Of a stretch of 64,000 nucleotides of DNA, positions 32,209 through 42,688 are shown piece after piece. The position numbers and the translations under genes were made by a program. The notes below the pieces were generated by a model that worked only from the letters and a program-made list of their open reading frames with translations, was not told the DNA's origin and ran no database searches. The stretch is from Dactylellina haptotyla. Lineage: Eukaryota; Ascomycota; Orbiliomycetes; Orbiliales; Orbiliaceae. How positions within the stretch are numbered: the first letter of the stretch is position 1; every line of letters starts with the position of its first letter. The stretch lies in NCBI GenBank assembly GCA_031310005.1, contig CM062388.1, positions 1 to 64,000 on the forward strand. Direction: 5' to 3'.

Positions 32209-33138
32209 TCAAGTGCCATCGATTGCATTCTGATGTGCAGCATTGCTATTTCCATCTAAAGGATTAAATGCAGTAGTGATCCTAGCACCTTGGGTATCAT
32301 CCTTCAACTCGTCTAACCCTTCCACTTCAAAATTCTCGTCCGCAAGCCACCTGGCCGCATCGACGATTTCTTCGTCGCACCACCAGTTGCCCAATTTATA
32401 AGTCGCCCATTTGACATTATGGAACCCTATGTCTTTCAGGAGATCCTGTAATCTCTCCCCACACCGCACGAGCACCTTCGTATCGTTTATCCCATGGCCG
32501 ATGAACACAGGCGTCTCAATGATACTTTTCGATACCGCCTCGTCCACTTCCCTGCCTGACTCTAATAGATCCTCGATGTGCTTGACTATCCCCACGGCGT
32601 CCGCCCCAGTCTTCACGAGATCCTCTAGCTGAGTGACAAAGGGCATCCACCCGCTCATTCCTATAAATGCGCCTATCCTGCCAGGATATCTCATCGTAGC
32701 TACAATACCGGCCGCGCAACCTTGACCCTGCCCCATCAATATTATCTGCTCGGGCGGTACCCCGGAATCGATTTCCTCCTGTATCAGTTGATGAATATAC
32801 TCCGTGCTCTCCTTCAACCCTTCCGCTTGCCGCTCCTCATTCAGATCCGTGATTTCCATACTATCGATTTCGAACCACTGGGTCGATAGGTAACTGGACG
32901 AGAACTCTCGCTTGAGCGCGGTAGGGAAGATGAATTTGGTGTGCGGCAGGACCTGGCGCAGGGTTAACCTTGTCGGGACGTTGGAGGTCACGGGGCTGAA
33001 GAGGAGGAAAGGGGCGACATTGTGGCCAGAGTCGCCGCGGCCGTGGAGGAAGATGACGGTTGATTTGCAAGGCTCCCGGAAGGCCTCGAAGATGCGGGGT
33101 GGGGCGTGTTGCGTGGTGGTGGATTCCGGGTGCTCCAT
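32209..33138 (-). CDS. Acyl-protein thioesterase-like pseudoenzyme
   Basis: This is an alpha/beta-hydrolase of the phospholipase/carboxylesterase (acyl-protein thioesterase) family, single exon, 309 residues. The family blocks are clear: VIFLHGRGDSGHN, TKFIFPTA, TQWFEIDS, the nucleophile elbow, then GRIGAFIGMSGWMPF and VFIGHGINDTKV. The elbow reads MGQGQGCAAG where the family has GxSxG, so the catalytic Ser is Gly (codon GGT, 32725-32727). The His-bearing GHW motif reads KLGNWWCDEE, so the catalytic His is apparently Asn. The Asp in GHGINDT is kept. Hydrolysis by the usual triad should not work; a binding or regulatory role is possible. The frame is fully open and codon use looks normal, which argues against simple decay. 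Confidence 0.85.
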   Translation of the reverse strand: MEHPESTTTQHAPPRIFEAFREPCKSTVIFLHGRGDSGHNVAPFLLFSPVTSNVPTRLTLRQVLPHTKFIFPTALKREFSSSYLSTQWFEIDSMEITDLNEERQAEGLKESTEYIHQLIQEEIDSGVPPEQIILMGQGQGCAAGIVATMRYPGRIGAFIGMSGWMPFVTQLEDLVKTGADAVGIVKHIEDLLESGREVDEAVSKSIIETPVFIGHGINDTKVLVRCGERLQDLLKDIGFHNVKWATYKLGNWWCDEEIVDAARWLADENFEVEGLDELKDDTQGARITTAFNPLDGNSNAAHQNAIDGT

Positions 33139-33617
33139 GGCGAATTGCGAACTGCAAACGCGAAGACGCCCTACCGAAGAGGAGGATATCCGGATATGCG
33201 GATATTGTACGGGTAAAATTATCTCGGAAGCTCGTAAATATGAAATTGAAGTCAGGTCCCGGATGCACGATCGGGAAACGACTGGGGTCGAGAATACAAC
33301 AGACAGGTCGAAAGCAGCGGTCCCGCCTGTTCTTAAACCAGAGTCTCAATTCCTAATTTTAGACGGGACGACCGGCGAGATGAGGGGGACGCCAACACCT
33401 AAATTCCAACAGGCTCCCCGCCGATGTACCCACGAGGCATTCTTCGATGGCACGAGTACGAATCATTCAAGATGGGCCGGGGCGAGCTAACGTACGAACT
33501 CCCCTGCGACTTTTGACAGTTCTGGTATCAATATACTAATTTATTGCATAAGATGGTAAGTCTAGTCCGCAAACGCCTTATCGAGTACGCTAACACTGGG
33601 TCTACAAGTATCCACCT
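33139..33617. other. Intergenic between two minus-strand genes
   Basis: This 479-base region holds the promoter of the thioesterase-like gene next to 33138 and the TRM61 3' UTR near 33500-33617. Open frames here are antisense or random. No RNA gene is seen. Confidence 0.4.
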
Positions 33618-35297
33618 TTAAGCGTCGGCACCCGTTTCCTCGGGTCCGTTCGAGTTCTTCGCTTCGGCCTCTGCCAGTCGTGCAGCCTTTTCTGCAGCCT
33701 TTCTCAGCTTCTTCTCTTGATTTTTGCTGAGCTTTCCATCCGCCGTCAGTCTTGGTGCCTTGGACCCGCTCGTGTAGTCCTTTCCTGTGCGAGGATTCAC
33801 TTGAGGGGCGGGCCGTGGAGGGATCGGGTACTTCAGCTTCGCCGCTGCCTCGTCTTGCTCCGTCCACGGCAGGGGCAAGACCGCAAAAACGAGATAGGAT
33901 GTGTGGGTTTTCAGTTCGGGCTCCGTGCGTACGACAACACGGCCTTGGTGGAAGAGATGTAACTTTCCGTTACCGTTTTCCTCGCCAGCCGCCTCGATGG
34001 CCTCGTCCTCGTCACCGCCATCCATGTCAACATCGCTGTCGTCGTCTCCCATATCCTCGAGATTTCCGTCACCCTCCGCATCCAGTTTTCTTTTCTTCGC
34101 CATAAGCTCTCTCTGCTTTGCTTGTTTCGCTTTGCGATGCCACAGCTGCCTTTTCAATCGGCCGACTGAATCTTCCACACTGATGGACTTGAGTTCATCG
34201 TCACCTGCAGGGGCACGGGATTTAGTCCCGATTTCCTTTCCACCAGGGCCCAACCGTCTGACTTCTAACCGTTTGTGGGCCACCTCTACGAGATCTTCCT
34301 CCACCCAGCCCTGTTCTCGCAACACTGCGATTGTTCGGAGCGCTTGTTCTAGACAGGGACTGAAGCAGCAGATCCTTACAGCTTTCGTTTGGGAAAGACT
34401 GCCGTTTGCGCGGTTGAGATTGGGTATCGCAAGCCACGGTGCGGGGAGATCCAAGAATACGGCGGTGGCATGTGTGTTACCTCCAATGTTGAGGCTGGGG
34501 TCTGGGAGAGAGAAGCCAGAGGCGCAGACATCGCGATGTGTGACGGTGACAACGGAATGTAGACCGTGCTGCTGAAGTTCGTGCCGTAATATCGACGCTC
34601 GATCAGCGTGGAACTCGAATGAAAGAACGCGGCCTTGCTGGTCTTCCGAACCAGTTTGGGCGGAGGTAGTTTCTATCGATGGAGCGTTAGATGCGGTTGC
34701 GCTGTCGATTGTTTCTGTCCCCGCTGGGACAACTGGAACTAGCTTCTCGTGCACGCCATTGTAAACCGCTCTTGCTGACGCATGAGTAAAGCTTCCACTA
34801 CCAGCACCTGCTTCTATGATTCTGCTTCCAGGGCGAACCCGTAGTCTGTGGAGGATGTAGGATGAGTCAGGAGTGTAGACGACTTGCGTTCGATGCGGAA
34901 GACTCAATGTCCATAGCTCGGGAGTAGGTCGTAGAATGTGTATGAAGCCGGCCCCCGACGAGCTCCTAACCTGACTACCAGCGGGGATGAGTAGAGAAGA
35001 ATGGGGGAAAGAGCCGAAACGGGTGTTTAGAGAATTGCTGTTCGAGCCCGATGGCTGCTTGCGCTTGAGATTCGCAACTGGCTCGGGAGTGCTGGAAGCG
35101 GGAGTGTTTGAGCTCGCGGGCAGGATGAGGACCGATTGAAGGACATCACGAGTGAGATGAGCAATTGCCCTGGAGTTTGGAACAATATTCGAGGAGCTGT
35201 TCGGAGAGGGGAGGAAGGTGCTATCGGCGAAGGTGACGATGGTCTTGCCGTCCGACCCTGCGGACGAAGGTACGGGCTGCTGGGCAACGGCAGCCAT
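33618..35297 (-). CDS. TRM61: tRNA (adenine-58-N1)-methyltransferase catalytic subunit
   Basis: Trm61 makes m1A58 in tRNAs together with Trm6 in the nucleus, using S-adenosylmethionine. This is a single exon of about 559 residues from the Met at 35297 (MAAVAQQP); an in-frame Met lies seven codons upstream. The family signature is present: FIHILRPTPELWTLSLPHRT, QVVYTPDSSYILHRLRV, then the SAM-binding motif IIEAGAGSGSFTHASAR. VLSFEFHADRASILRHEL and VTVTHRDVC follow, then AVFLDLPAPWLAIPN. The C-terminal half has a long acidic/basic insertion (DMGDDDSDVDMDGGDEDE). A conserved WTEQDEAAAKLKYPIPPRP region follows, then a basic tail. Fungal Trm61 proteins often carry such low-complexity extensions. 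It is divergent from CysRS. Confidence 0.94.
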   Translation of the reverse strand: MAAVAQQPVPSSAGSDGKTIVTFADSTFLPSPNSSSNIVPNSRAIAHLTRDVLQSVLILPASSNTPASSTPEPVANLKRKQPSGSNSNSLNTRFGSFPHSSLLIPAGSQVRSSSGAGFIHILRPTPELWTLSLPHRTQVVYTPDSSYILHRLRVRPGSRIIEAGAGSGSFTHASARAVYNGVHEKLVPVVPAGTETIDSATASNAPSIETTSAQTGSEDQQGRVLSFEFHADRASILRHELQQHGLHSVVTVTHRDVCASGFSLPDPSLNIGGNTHATAVFLDLPAPWLAIPNLNRANGSLSQTKAVRICCFSPCLEQALRTIAVLREQGWVEEDLVEVAHKRLEVRRLGPGGKEIGTKSRAPAGDDELKSISVEDSVGRLKRQLWHRKAKQAKQRELMAKKRKLDAEGDGNLEDMGDDDSDVDMDGGDEDEAIEAAGEENGNGKLHLFHQGRVVVRTEPELKTHTSYLVFAVLPLPWTEQDEAAAKLKYPIPPRPAPQVNPRTGKDYTSGSKAPRLTADGKLSKNQEKKLRKAAEKAARLAEAEAKNSNGPEETGADA

Positions 35298-35590
35298 TGT
35301 GGACAGTGTAAAAGGCACTACTATGATCGCGAGACTCCGGCGAATACGATTGGCCTATTTTTATCGACGTCGGAGGCGGAGGGCGGCTTCAATCGGCGTT
35401 GGCGCGCGGGGGGTCCGACGAGGCGATGAGTCTTCGAGGGAGGTTTGTTTGGGGTTGAAATTTCTGAGCAAAGACGTAGGTAGAAGCACGCAAACAACCA
35501 AACGAGGTGACACACCGCCAAACCAACGTCGAAAGCAACAACTGTTCTCTTCCACCGAAGAAGAGGCAGAATATAAAAGCCCGCGGCTGG
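35298..35590. promoter_or_regulatory. Shared TRM61/CysRS promoter with TATA box at 35572-35579
   Basis: This region lies between TRM61 (minus) and the upstream CysRS start (plus). The plus strand carries TATAAAAG at 35572-35579, only 12 bases before the upstream ATG at 35591 and about 200 before the second in-frame ATG at 35780. Transcripts directed by this TATA box should begin downstream of 35591 and so would encode only the shorter form. Confidence 0.5.
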
Positions 35591-38316
35591 ATGACCAGCT
35601 CTCTCCTCTTCCTCCTCCCATCGACACTCCTCCGCGCCAGGACCTGTCGTCTGCACTCGATTCCTTCACTTCGACTCGGTCTTCCGCTCATTGGCCGCAG
35701 AGCCGCATTCGCATCGCCCACCAAGACCCCACTATCCGCTTTCGGCCCCGTCTCGTCGTCGCTGCTTCCTCCCCGCAAAATGACCACCGCTACCATCGCT
35801 GGCAAGCAGAAGGTCGAGCAGCCGCCGTGGAGGACCCCCGCTGCGCCTACCACCGGTCTGGCTGCGCCGGAAGCTGAGTTGAAGCTATACAACTCGCTGA
35901 CCCGCACCAAGACCCCGTTCTACCCGATTGACCGTGCCGGCAAGAAGGTTACCTGGTACTGCTGCGGGCCCACCGTCTACGATGCTGGCCATCTCGGCCA
36001 CGCCAGAAACTATGTCACCACCGACGTTCTGAGGCGTGTACTGGAAGGCTACTTTGGCTACGACGTTCAGTTTGTTCAGAATGTCACAGACATCGACGAC
36101 AAAGTAGGTCATGCGACTCACATCAAGTCGTCTCAGAACTAATAGGAAATGCAATTCGTGTAGATTATCATTAGGGCTCGCCAGTCATACCTCTTCAACG
36201 TTTACCAGAAGGAGAACCCCAGCGTCGAAGCCAAAGTCCTCGACGAAGCTACCAAGGCCTGGCAAAAATACCTCCTCAAGAACTTTCCCGACTCGACAGC
36301 CACACCTAGCACCTTCATCAAATGGGCATCGAGCAGCTATCCGAAATTCATCTCCCCAGACGGCTCAGTAGTCAGCAATGAAACGCTCGAGGAACTATCT
36401 GGCGACGACTTGGAAAAGGAGGCAAAGATCAAAATGCATCTCAAGACTCTGCTCACCGCAGCAGTCAGCTTGTCATCTCCGGCTTCGACTCCAGATCTGT
36501 TCTACGCGGCGGTCAAGGACATCCTCTCGCCATACTTGGATTCTCTCCACGGTGCCTCTGTAACCGATCCCAAGATCTTCCGCGAAACCTCAGCCTACTG
36601 GGAACGCCACTTCAACGAGGACATGGGCAGACTCAACGTTCTCCCCCCAACTATCACCACACGGGTTTCAGAATTCGTCCCTGAGAACGCAGACTTTGTC
36701 GAAAAGCTGGTGCAGAAGGGCTTTGCCTACCCTACCTCGGACGGCTCCGTATATTTCGACGTCCAAGCCTACCGCGCCTCCGGCCATCATTATGCAAAGC
36801 TCAAGCCATGGGATGCTTCCTCCACCTCTCTTCTCGAAGACGGCGAGGGTGCGTTGACTACACAGTCTGGAAAGAAGAGCTCAGGCGATTTCGCGCTCTG
36901 GAAATCTTCCAAACCTGGCGAACCTGGTTGGGATAGTCCATGGGGTAAAGGTCGCCCCGGATGGCACATCGAGTGCTCAGTCATGTGCTCTGAGGTGCTC
37001 GGACCGAATGTCGATATCCACTCCGGCGGTATCGATTTAGCTTTCCCCCACCACGACAACGAAATCGCCCAGAGTGAGGCTTATTGGGATCCTTGCACTG
37101 CTTCTGATGGTGTCGCGGGACAAGAAAAACACCAATGGGTCAATTACTTCCTGCATATGGGCCACCTCGCTATCGCCGGTGCCAAGATGTCCAAGAGTTT
37201 GAAGAACTTTATCAGCATTCGCGAAGCTCTAGGCAGAGGAGGCGGCTGGACGAGCCGAAGGTTGCGCGTTGTATTCCTGATGGGAGGCTGGAAAGACGGA
37301 ATCGAAATTCGTGAGGGAAACATCACGGAAGCAAAGAACTTTGAAGCTACGCTCAACAAATTCTTCACCAACGTCAAGTCGTTGTTGGCTGAAGAGCAAG
37401 AGAGAGAAGAAAAGGGAGAAAACATTCCCCAACTATTTACAGCCAGAGAAAGGGCTTTATACAAAGAGTATGTGACCTACCATGACGCTTGGATTAGACC
37501 TCACTAACATTTACCAGCTTCGACGATGCGAAATACCAATACCACCTCGCTCTCTGCGACAGCATCAACACAGCTAACGCCATTGCTGCCATCTTGGACA
37601 TCATCTCCAAAGCTAATATTTACATCAACAGCAGCCAATCTTACCTATCAGTCGCTACTCTTACCACCATCGCCCGCTGGGTCACCAAGCAGGTTCGCCT
37701 TTTCGGCCTTGACAGCCAGCCGATCCCCAAGAATGGCGTTGGCTGGAGCGATGAATCAGCCGATTCGACCGGAGAAGTTGACAAGGAGGCTATCGCGATG
37801 CCATACGTTCGAGTGCTCTCCACATTCCGTGATAGCGTCCGCGCCATCGCCATGGAGGAGAAGGCTACTCCGATCGGGCTGACACTCCTAAAACTCTGCG
37901 ACAGTGTCCGAAACGATGAGTTGCCTGCTCTTGGTGTCTCGCTAGACGATCGAGAACACGGCGCTGCCCTTGTGAAGTTTGTTTCTGCGGAAAAGCTCCT
38001 CGCTGACAAGCGAGAGAAGGAAGAAAAAGCAGCGGAAAGGGAGAGGAAGAAGGAAGAAATTCGGATGCAGAGAGAGAAAGCCGAGCGGGAGAAGCTAGAA
38101 AAAGGCAAATTGAGCCCGTTCGTGATGTTCAAAGAAGGGGAGGGTAGTGAAGAGTGGAGCGAATGGGATGAGGAGGGAATTCCCATAAAGGACAAGAACG
38201 GAGAGCCAGTGACGAAGAGCAAATCCAAGACTTTGAAGAAAGTATGGTTGCAGCAGAAGAAATTGCACGAGGCTTACTTAAGTTGGGAGCAGAGCCAGGG
38301 CGAGGCGGATAGATAA
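35591..38316 (+). CDS. CRS1: Cysteinyl-tRNA synthetase, probably dual-targeted
   Basis: This class I synthetase charges tRNA-Cys. Exons are 35591-36103, 36164-37467 and 37518-38316; introns are 60 and 50 nt. Starting at 35780 ([11 protein letters not shown]) gives 808 residues, the cytosolic form. Starting at the in-frame ATG 35591 adds 63 residues rich in Arg, Ser and Leu with no acidic residue, a good mitochondrial presequence. The active site is complete: [20 protein letters not shown] with the HIGH-type HLGH and first zinc Cys, IECSVMCSE and HHDNE for the remaining zinc ligands, and KMSKSLKNF as the KMSKS loop. A family-typical helical Lys/Glu-rich segment lies near residue 710 of the short form. 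One gene serving both compartments is inferred from the two starts, as is known for other eukaryotic synthetases. Confidence 0.95.
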
Positions 38317-38493
38317 ATCATTACTCCTATATATATATCATATATCATCGTTTTAATAAATGCATCCACTTATTATCACTTTCTTTGATTCTGGTTCTTT
38401 GAAGTAAAAACTGTGACCTCGTTAGAGCATTGCGTGGGTGGGCAACAACAATAATATATACAAAATGCTCTTCATCTATTATCATTCTGACGG

Positions 38494-39567
38494 TTAATCC
38501 GTCCGCCGCCACTTCACATCGGTTCCATTTGTTCCGTTCTCGTCAGTCATGACGTTCTCTTCATCCCCATCCTCCCTTCTTCGAACATTTCCAGCCCCGG
38601 GTCCCAAAGTCGCACTGTTTGGGTCACCAACACCACTCTGCCCATCAATAGTCCACTGTATGCTATCCACGTTCTCCGCTGTAATCCAGCCTCCCGGAGC
38701 TAAAGCTGGGATACCGCCAACCTCATCCGCACCTCCCAAAAACGTGATCCCTCCTCCGCCAGCAATGTCCCCAGTAGCGCTATGATCGAAATATATAATA
38801 CCATTCCCATCCGCGCCCTCGATATCCTCATCATCCCCATCGCCACCGCCGAAGAATCCAGGTTTAGCATCTGGGTGTAAATCACTGCACTTTGTTAAAG
38901 CCTCAAACATCTCCTTCGTGCTCCCGGTTACGTTCCCGCCCTCGGCGCTGGTCGTCAATGTTGTCTGTGGCGGGTATATCGTTACCTCGAGGGAGGAGAA
39001 GTCGTGATCATCAAAGGACGTGCTGTGAGTGTTGATTTGCATGTAGATGCCTGATGTTGTCGGGGTGGAGGTTATCGCGTGGAGTGATATCGACGGGTAC
39101 TCGATCTGGTAGCCGGCAGAGTGTGACGGCGAGAAGAGCGATACATGTCTGTATCTTGGTTAGTAATCGCCGAAGCAGTGAGAAGCTAGATTAGGATACG
39201 GATCTTACTTTGTGGTCACAATTACGGTCACATCTTCAACATGGACATCTTCCACTATGGCGTCCTCGTCCTCCCAATCTTCGTCCTCCTGCTCCTCGCC
39301 TTCCTTGCTCTCATCAGTTGATGTTTGTTTGGCGTCCGCGCCGCCATCCTTAACATCTACAGAGATATCATTGCTCGCCGCATCTGGGAACCACGCCGGT
39401 AGTAGGAACTTTTGGTCGGACGAAAGCGTGAGTTTTGCGCCCGTGGTCTGGAAATGCAGCACTTCCTGTGTGAATGTGGCAGGTGTGGAAGCTTGATGCG
39501 CTGCGAGAGTGGGGAGGGCAGACACATCCGGCGCGGACGATAATAAAGTCAACGATGACTGGGACAT
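38494..39567 (-). CDS. LOT5: pICln/Lot5-family protein
   Basis: This belongs to the 'regulator of volume decrease' (ICln) family, PH-like proteins that in animals chaperone Sm proteins in the methylosome; yeast Lot5 is the fungal relative. Exons are 39209-39567 and 38494-39148 with a 59-nt intron (GTAAGA to ACAG), giving 337 residues. The start at 39567 gives MSQSSLTLLSSAPDVSALPT. The PH-like strands are recognisable: TGAKLTLSSDQKFLLPAW, GYQIEYPSISLHAIT, GIYMQIN, and LEVTIYP followed by the helix MFEALTKCSDLHPD. An acidic insertion (EGEEQEDEDWEDEDAI) interrupts the domain, as is usual in fungal members. The C-terminal tail is Gly/Asp-rich and disordered. Confidence 0.88.
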
Positions 39568-41939
39568 CTTTCGTATACTGGATTGACTGTCTATCTCGAA
39601 GTGAGGTGGAGCTTTTGTTTTGCGGTGCTGATGTTGTGAGAATAAGGGTAAGGATTGGTCGAGAAGTCGCGAAGGCGCGAGATTGTGACGTCGGTTTCGG
39701 CAGGATTTGAGGTGACACAGAACCCGCCCAACGCAGAAAATACAACGCAGTATCACAACACATTTTCCGATCGATCGCGCAATATGCACCAAGAGCTTCG
39801 TGCTGTGGAAGGTTCCGAATCTGCGCCAGCTAGTGTGCAGCCTGATAAATGGGAATGCTCCTCTTTTTAGCCGAGGAGAGCAATATCTTGAACGTGAAGT
39901 ACGAAAAAAATAATCCACTATTTTCTCAAGATAAAGATATAATTCGTTCATTCATTTTAATAGTTATTCGGCGATTTTACTGGTGGATGGAGGGGCTGGG
40001 CCCGGGCCTCGGATCCAATATCATTCAAGAGGGTTAGAGAAAACCTTGGAATAAGGTCACCCAACCCCCAAAGAACGATAATCCGGGTAGAAAAGGTCAG
40101 CCCCATATTTTTGACAGACTTTTGTATATTAAGGTTGCGGTCGATAAATATTATCTTTCAACGAGACGAATAGAATCATAAGCATTGAGATCTAGCGGTT
40201 AGCAAGACCAGCTCCAGATAGTATTTGATTCTATAGTTCACTAACTAATATATTTTAAGATCAGTGTCATAGATATTGGTGCATTCATGATTAACAAAAC
40301 GTTCAGAAAAGTAGGAATTACGAGCCATTGTACATACCTCGAGACCATATACGAGACCTACTTCAGACAAGCTTAGGAGCCTCTTGTCCGAATAAAAATA
40401 TGGGCTCTGAACGTAAGAGCTTATATTAATGTTGGCAGTTATAAACTAGTGTACCAATTTGGGTTTAGAATACTCCAAGAATTGGAAATATTCTCGAAGG
40501 GTTGCTTTCAAACAGAGCGCCATCACCGGACGGACCGGCACAACAAAATCGGAACTCATGCCGGTTCCAGGTACCCGATCCAAGGTTGCATCTAAGCACC
40601 CAAATTCTCTGAAACACCTATCAGGTTTAAACTCGTTAGAAATCATTTGATTTTTTTGGTTAGATTCATTTTTACAGCTTTCTTCCCGAAACCTCGAAGT
40701 CTTCCCCGTTGTCAACAGTCAGCATCATAATATCTTGGTTTGAAATTGAGTTAATGGTCTCCTAGCTAACCAAAACCTTGAAAAGCAAACCATTTCATAT
40801 TGGTTGGGACCGGTCATTACCGCCGGGCACGGCACAAAATTACGCGAAAATTGGCCAGGATTCAGCACTGTTCCAAAAGTGCATACTCTGACCTAGCGTA
40901 CCCGGATTCGGAAATCAAATACCACCACACCATCTACGAGCTGCCGCGAGACAGCTTGGACCACCTAGTCAAGTCACAAGTATATAACATAACACACGGC
41001 AATATATGCAATATATCCGAGTCCTCAGATGGAAGTCTCGCCTCGAGGGCTCGAAATCCTATAGAGATATATATCGAACAAATTAACTTAGAGCTTTGTG
41101 ACGTTTTACAATAACTTAAAGCAACGCACTAGGCTAGTTGTATTGCAAATCAAGGGGTTCGACAGATAAAATTCCACGCAAATCATATCTCGCACTTCAC
41201 GTGTAACGCAAAGTCGACGGCTTATATTAGATAAGGAAGTTGTATTACTATAATTAGTCAATTGCTAAGTCTTAGAGGTGGTTCTGAAGGGTTACATTTG
41301 ATAATCGTAATTGTAAAGGGTAGAATAGTATCACTGACGCAAGGTAACAATGAGACTATCTAGAGCAGCGAAATGAATACTCGAAACTGAGGATTTAGGA
41401 GAAAGTATCAAGGGAAAGGGGGTGGAAAGAGTATATCAGCTAATGTAACTGAGGTTTAGATAGGGAATATACGAACAATCATCGAAATCAAAGAGAGCCT
41501 GAGATGTATATAAAGGTGAGCCTGGGGCACTGACAGTAGAATGAAAAGCCCAGAACTATCAAACAACATCAAGCAAACAAGAATATAGCAGCTGGTCTGA
41601 TATATCAAATACTTTACTTTCAATCCTCTAATATTTTAACACTTTAATATCTTAATATTTAACGCCTAAATACTTAATATTCGAACATCTAATTCAAAAT
41701 CTAAACACCATTGACAAGTTCAACCGTCCTGAATACCTCGAACCCCCCTCCCTAATAAACGAAAAGCGAATCGTAAAAAAGATAGCAGCGGGTCTGTTAT
41801 ACAAAGTATTTATCGACTTCATCACTTTTCCATCGATTAATAGTTTCGTACATCGTAGGGCCACCTCGAAGAAGAAACTACGAAATAGAGGATTCAACAG
41901 ATATATAATTAAATAAAAGTCAAAGTAAAGAAAATAAAG
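39568..41939. other. 2.4-kb AT-rich gene-poor region
   Basis: This lies upstream of both ICln (minus) and the small secreted protein (plus). No frame shows protein-like composition with a convincing start. A TATATAAA at 41507-41514 probably drives the downstream gene. Two imperfect copies of a segment of about 35 bases occur near 41582 and 41780. I see no terminal repeats or transposase remnant, although decayed mobile DNA cannot be excluded. Confidence 0.45.
41628..41693. repeat. Degenerate AT-rich tandem repeat
   Basis: The plus strand shows repeated units of about 9-12 bases of the form TTTAATATC, TTAATATTT, ACTTAATATTC across 66 bases in the presumed 5' leader of the small secreted protein gene. 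Copies are imperfect. No function is evident. Confidence 0.45.
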
Positions 41940-42209
41940 ATGAAGGTCTCATCCATTCTCGTACTTGTGGCAGCGACGGGACTGACGCAGGCGGCTCCTA
42001 TACTACATGAAAGAGGTGTGTGGAGTAAGGGTCAGGCTATAGGAAACACCATAGGAAATTTGTATGGCAATGCGATGAACGCTTTAAACGTTGGGCCGAA
42101 CAACCCACTAAGATGGAGACATCCGATAGCGTGGCAAAGCCATGGCATGTATAATAATCAACCGACCGTACCACTTAACAGGATTTGGAAACCTGCCCCT
42201 GGAAATTAA
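41940..42209 (+). CDS. Small secreted protein, effector-like
   Basis: I do not recognise this protein. A single exon encodes 89 residues. Residues 1-18 (MKVSSILVLVAATGLTQA) form a strong signal peptide with an A-A-P cleavage region. The mature chain of about 70 residues is rich in Asn, Gly, Trp and Pro, with no cysteine, and reads RGVWSKGQAIGNTIGNLYGN and then PLRWRHPIAWQSHG. A TATA box lies at 41507-41514, so the leader would be about 400 bases long, perhaps with an intron. The isolated position in a gene-poor AT-rich stretch is typical of candidate effectors or other lineage-specific secreted proteins; that role is inference. Confidence 0.7.
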   Translation: MKVSSILVLVAATGLTQAAPILHERGVWSKGQAIGNTIGNLYGNAMNALNVGPNNPLRWRHPIAWQSHGMYNNQPTVPLNRIWKPAPGN

Positions 42210-42688
42210 TGGGGCGGTCATCCTCTTAGGGGCTACAGCTATAATAGGACCCTGAATCTATATAGGTGTATACTTGTATATTTAGTAATCGACTAAAGAA
42301 TAATTACAACTGTAATATCTTCCTAAAATAAATATATATGAGTTGACCTTGAATTACACTCCCTTCTAAATCCAGTTTCTCAATAGTAACATTAGCTAAG
42401 TCTATTCGTTGATCGGTTATTAAATAATGTGTTAGTACGCAGGAAACATTGCTAGAGGGGGTATATGAGGTCGATCGCTCAACCTGCCAACAATAATAGC
42501 TTTATACGAAGAAGAGCGCTTCGAAGCTGCTTTCTCCTTTGCGAGATTGAATGCAAAAGATTCAATTTTTCATCCACTCCTCAAACCTCCATATATCACA
42601 CAATTAATTAATTTGCACCTTGCGGATTGATGTATTAGCTAGTAGTCGTACATCGTATCGATACGAGAAAAGGATTGGCGGCCCCACA
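42210..42688. other. Intergenic, no gene seen
   Basis: This 479-base AT-rich stretch contains the 3' UTR of the small secreted protein. All frames are broken and no RNA gene is seen. Confidence 0.4.

Noticed and set aside
40446-40715. Minus-strand 89-codon frame in the AT-rich region
   Set aside because: Composition is random, there is no signal peptide or motif, and the start context is poor.
40800-41114. Plus-strand 104-codon frame
   Set aside because: It begins at a TTG rather than ATG and has no recognisable domain or splice signals.
39568-41939. Decayed transposon
   Set aside because: Despite AT richness and few genes I found no terminal repeats, target-site duplication or transposase/reverse-transcriptase motif.
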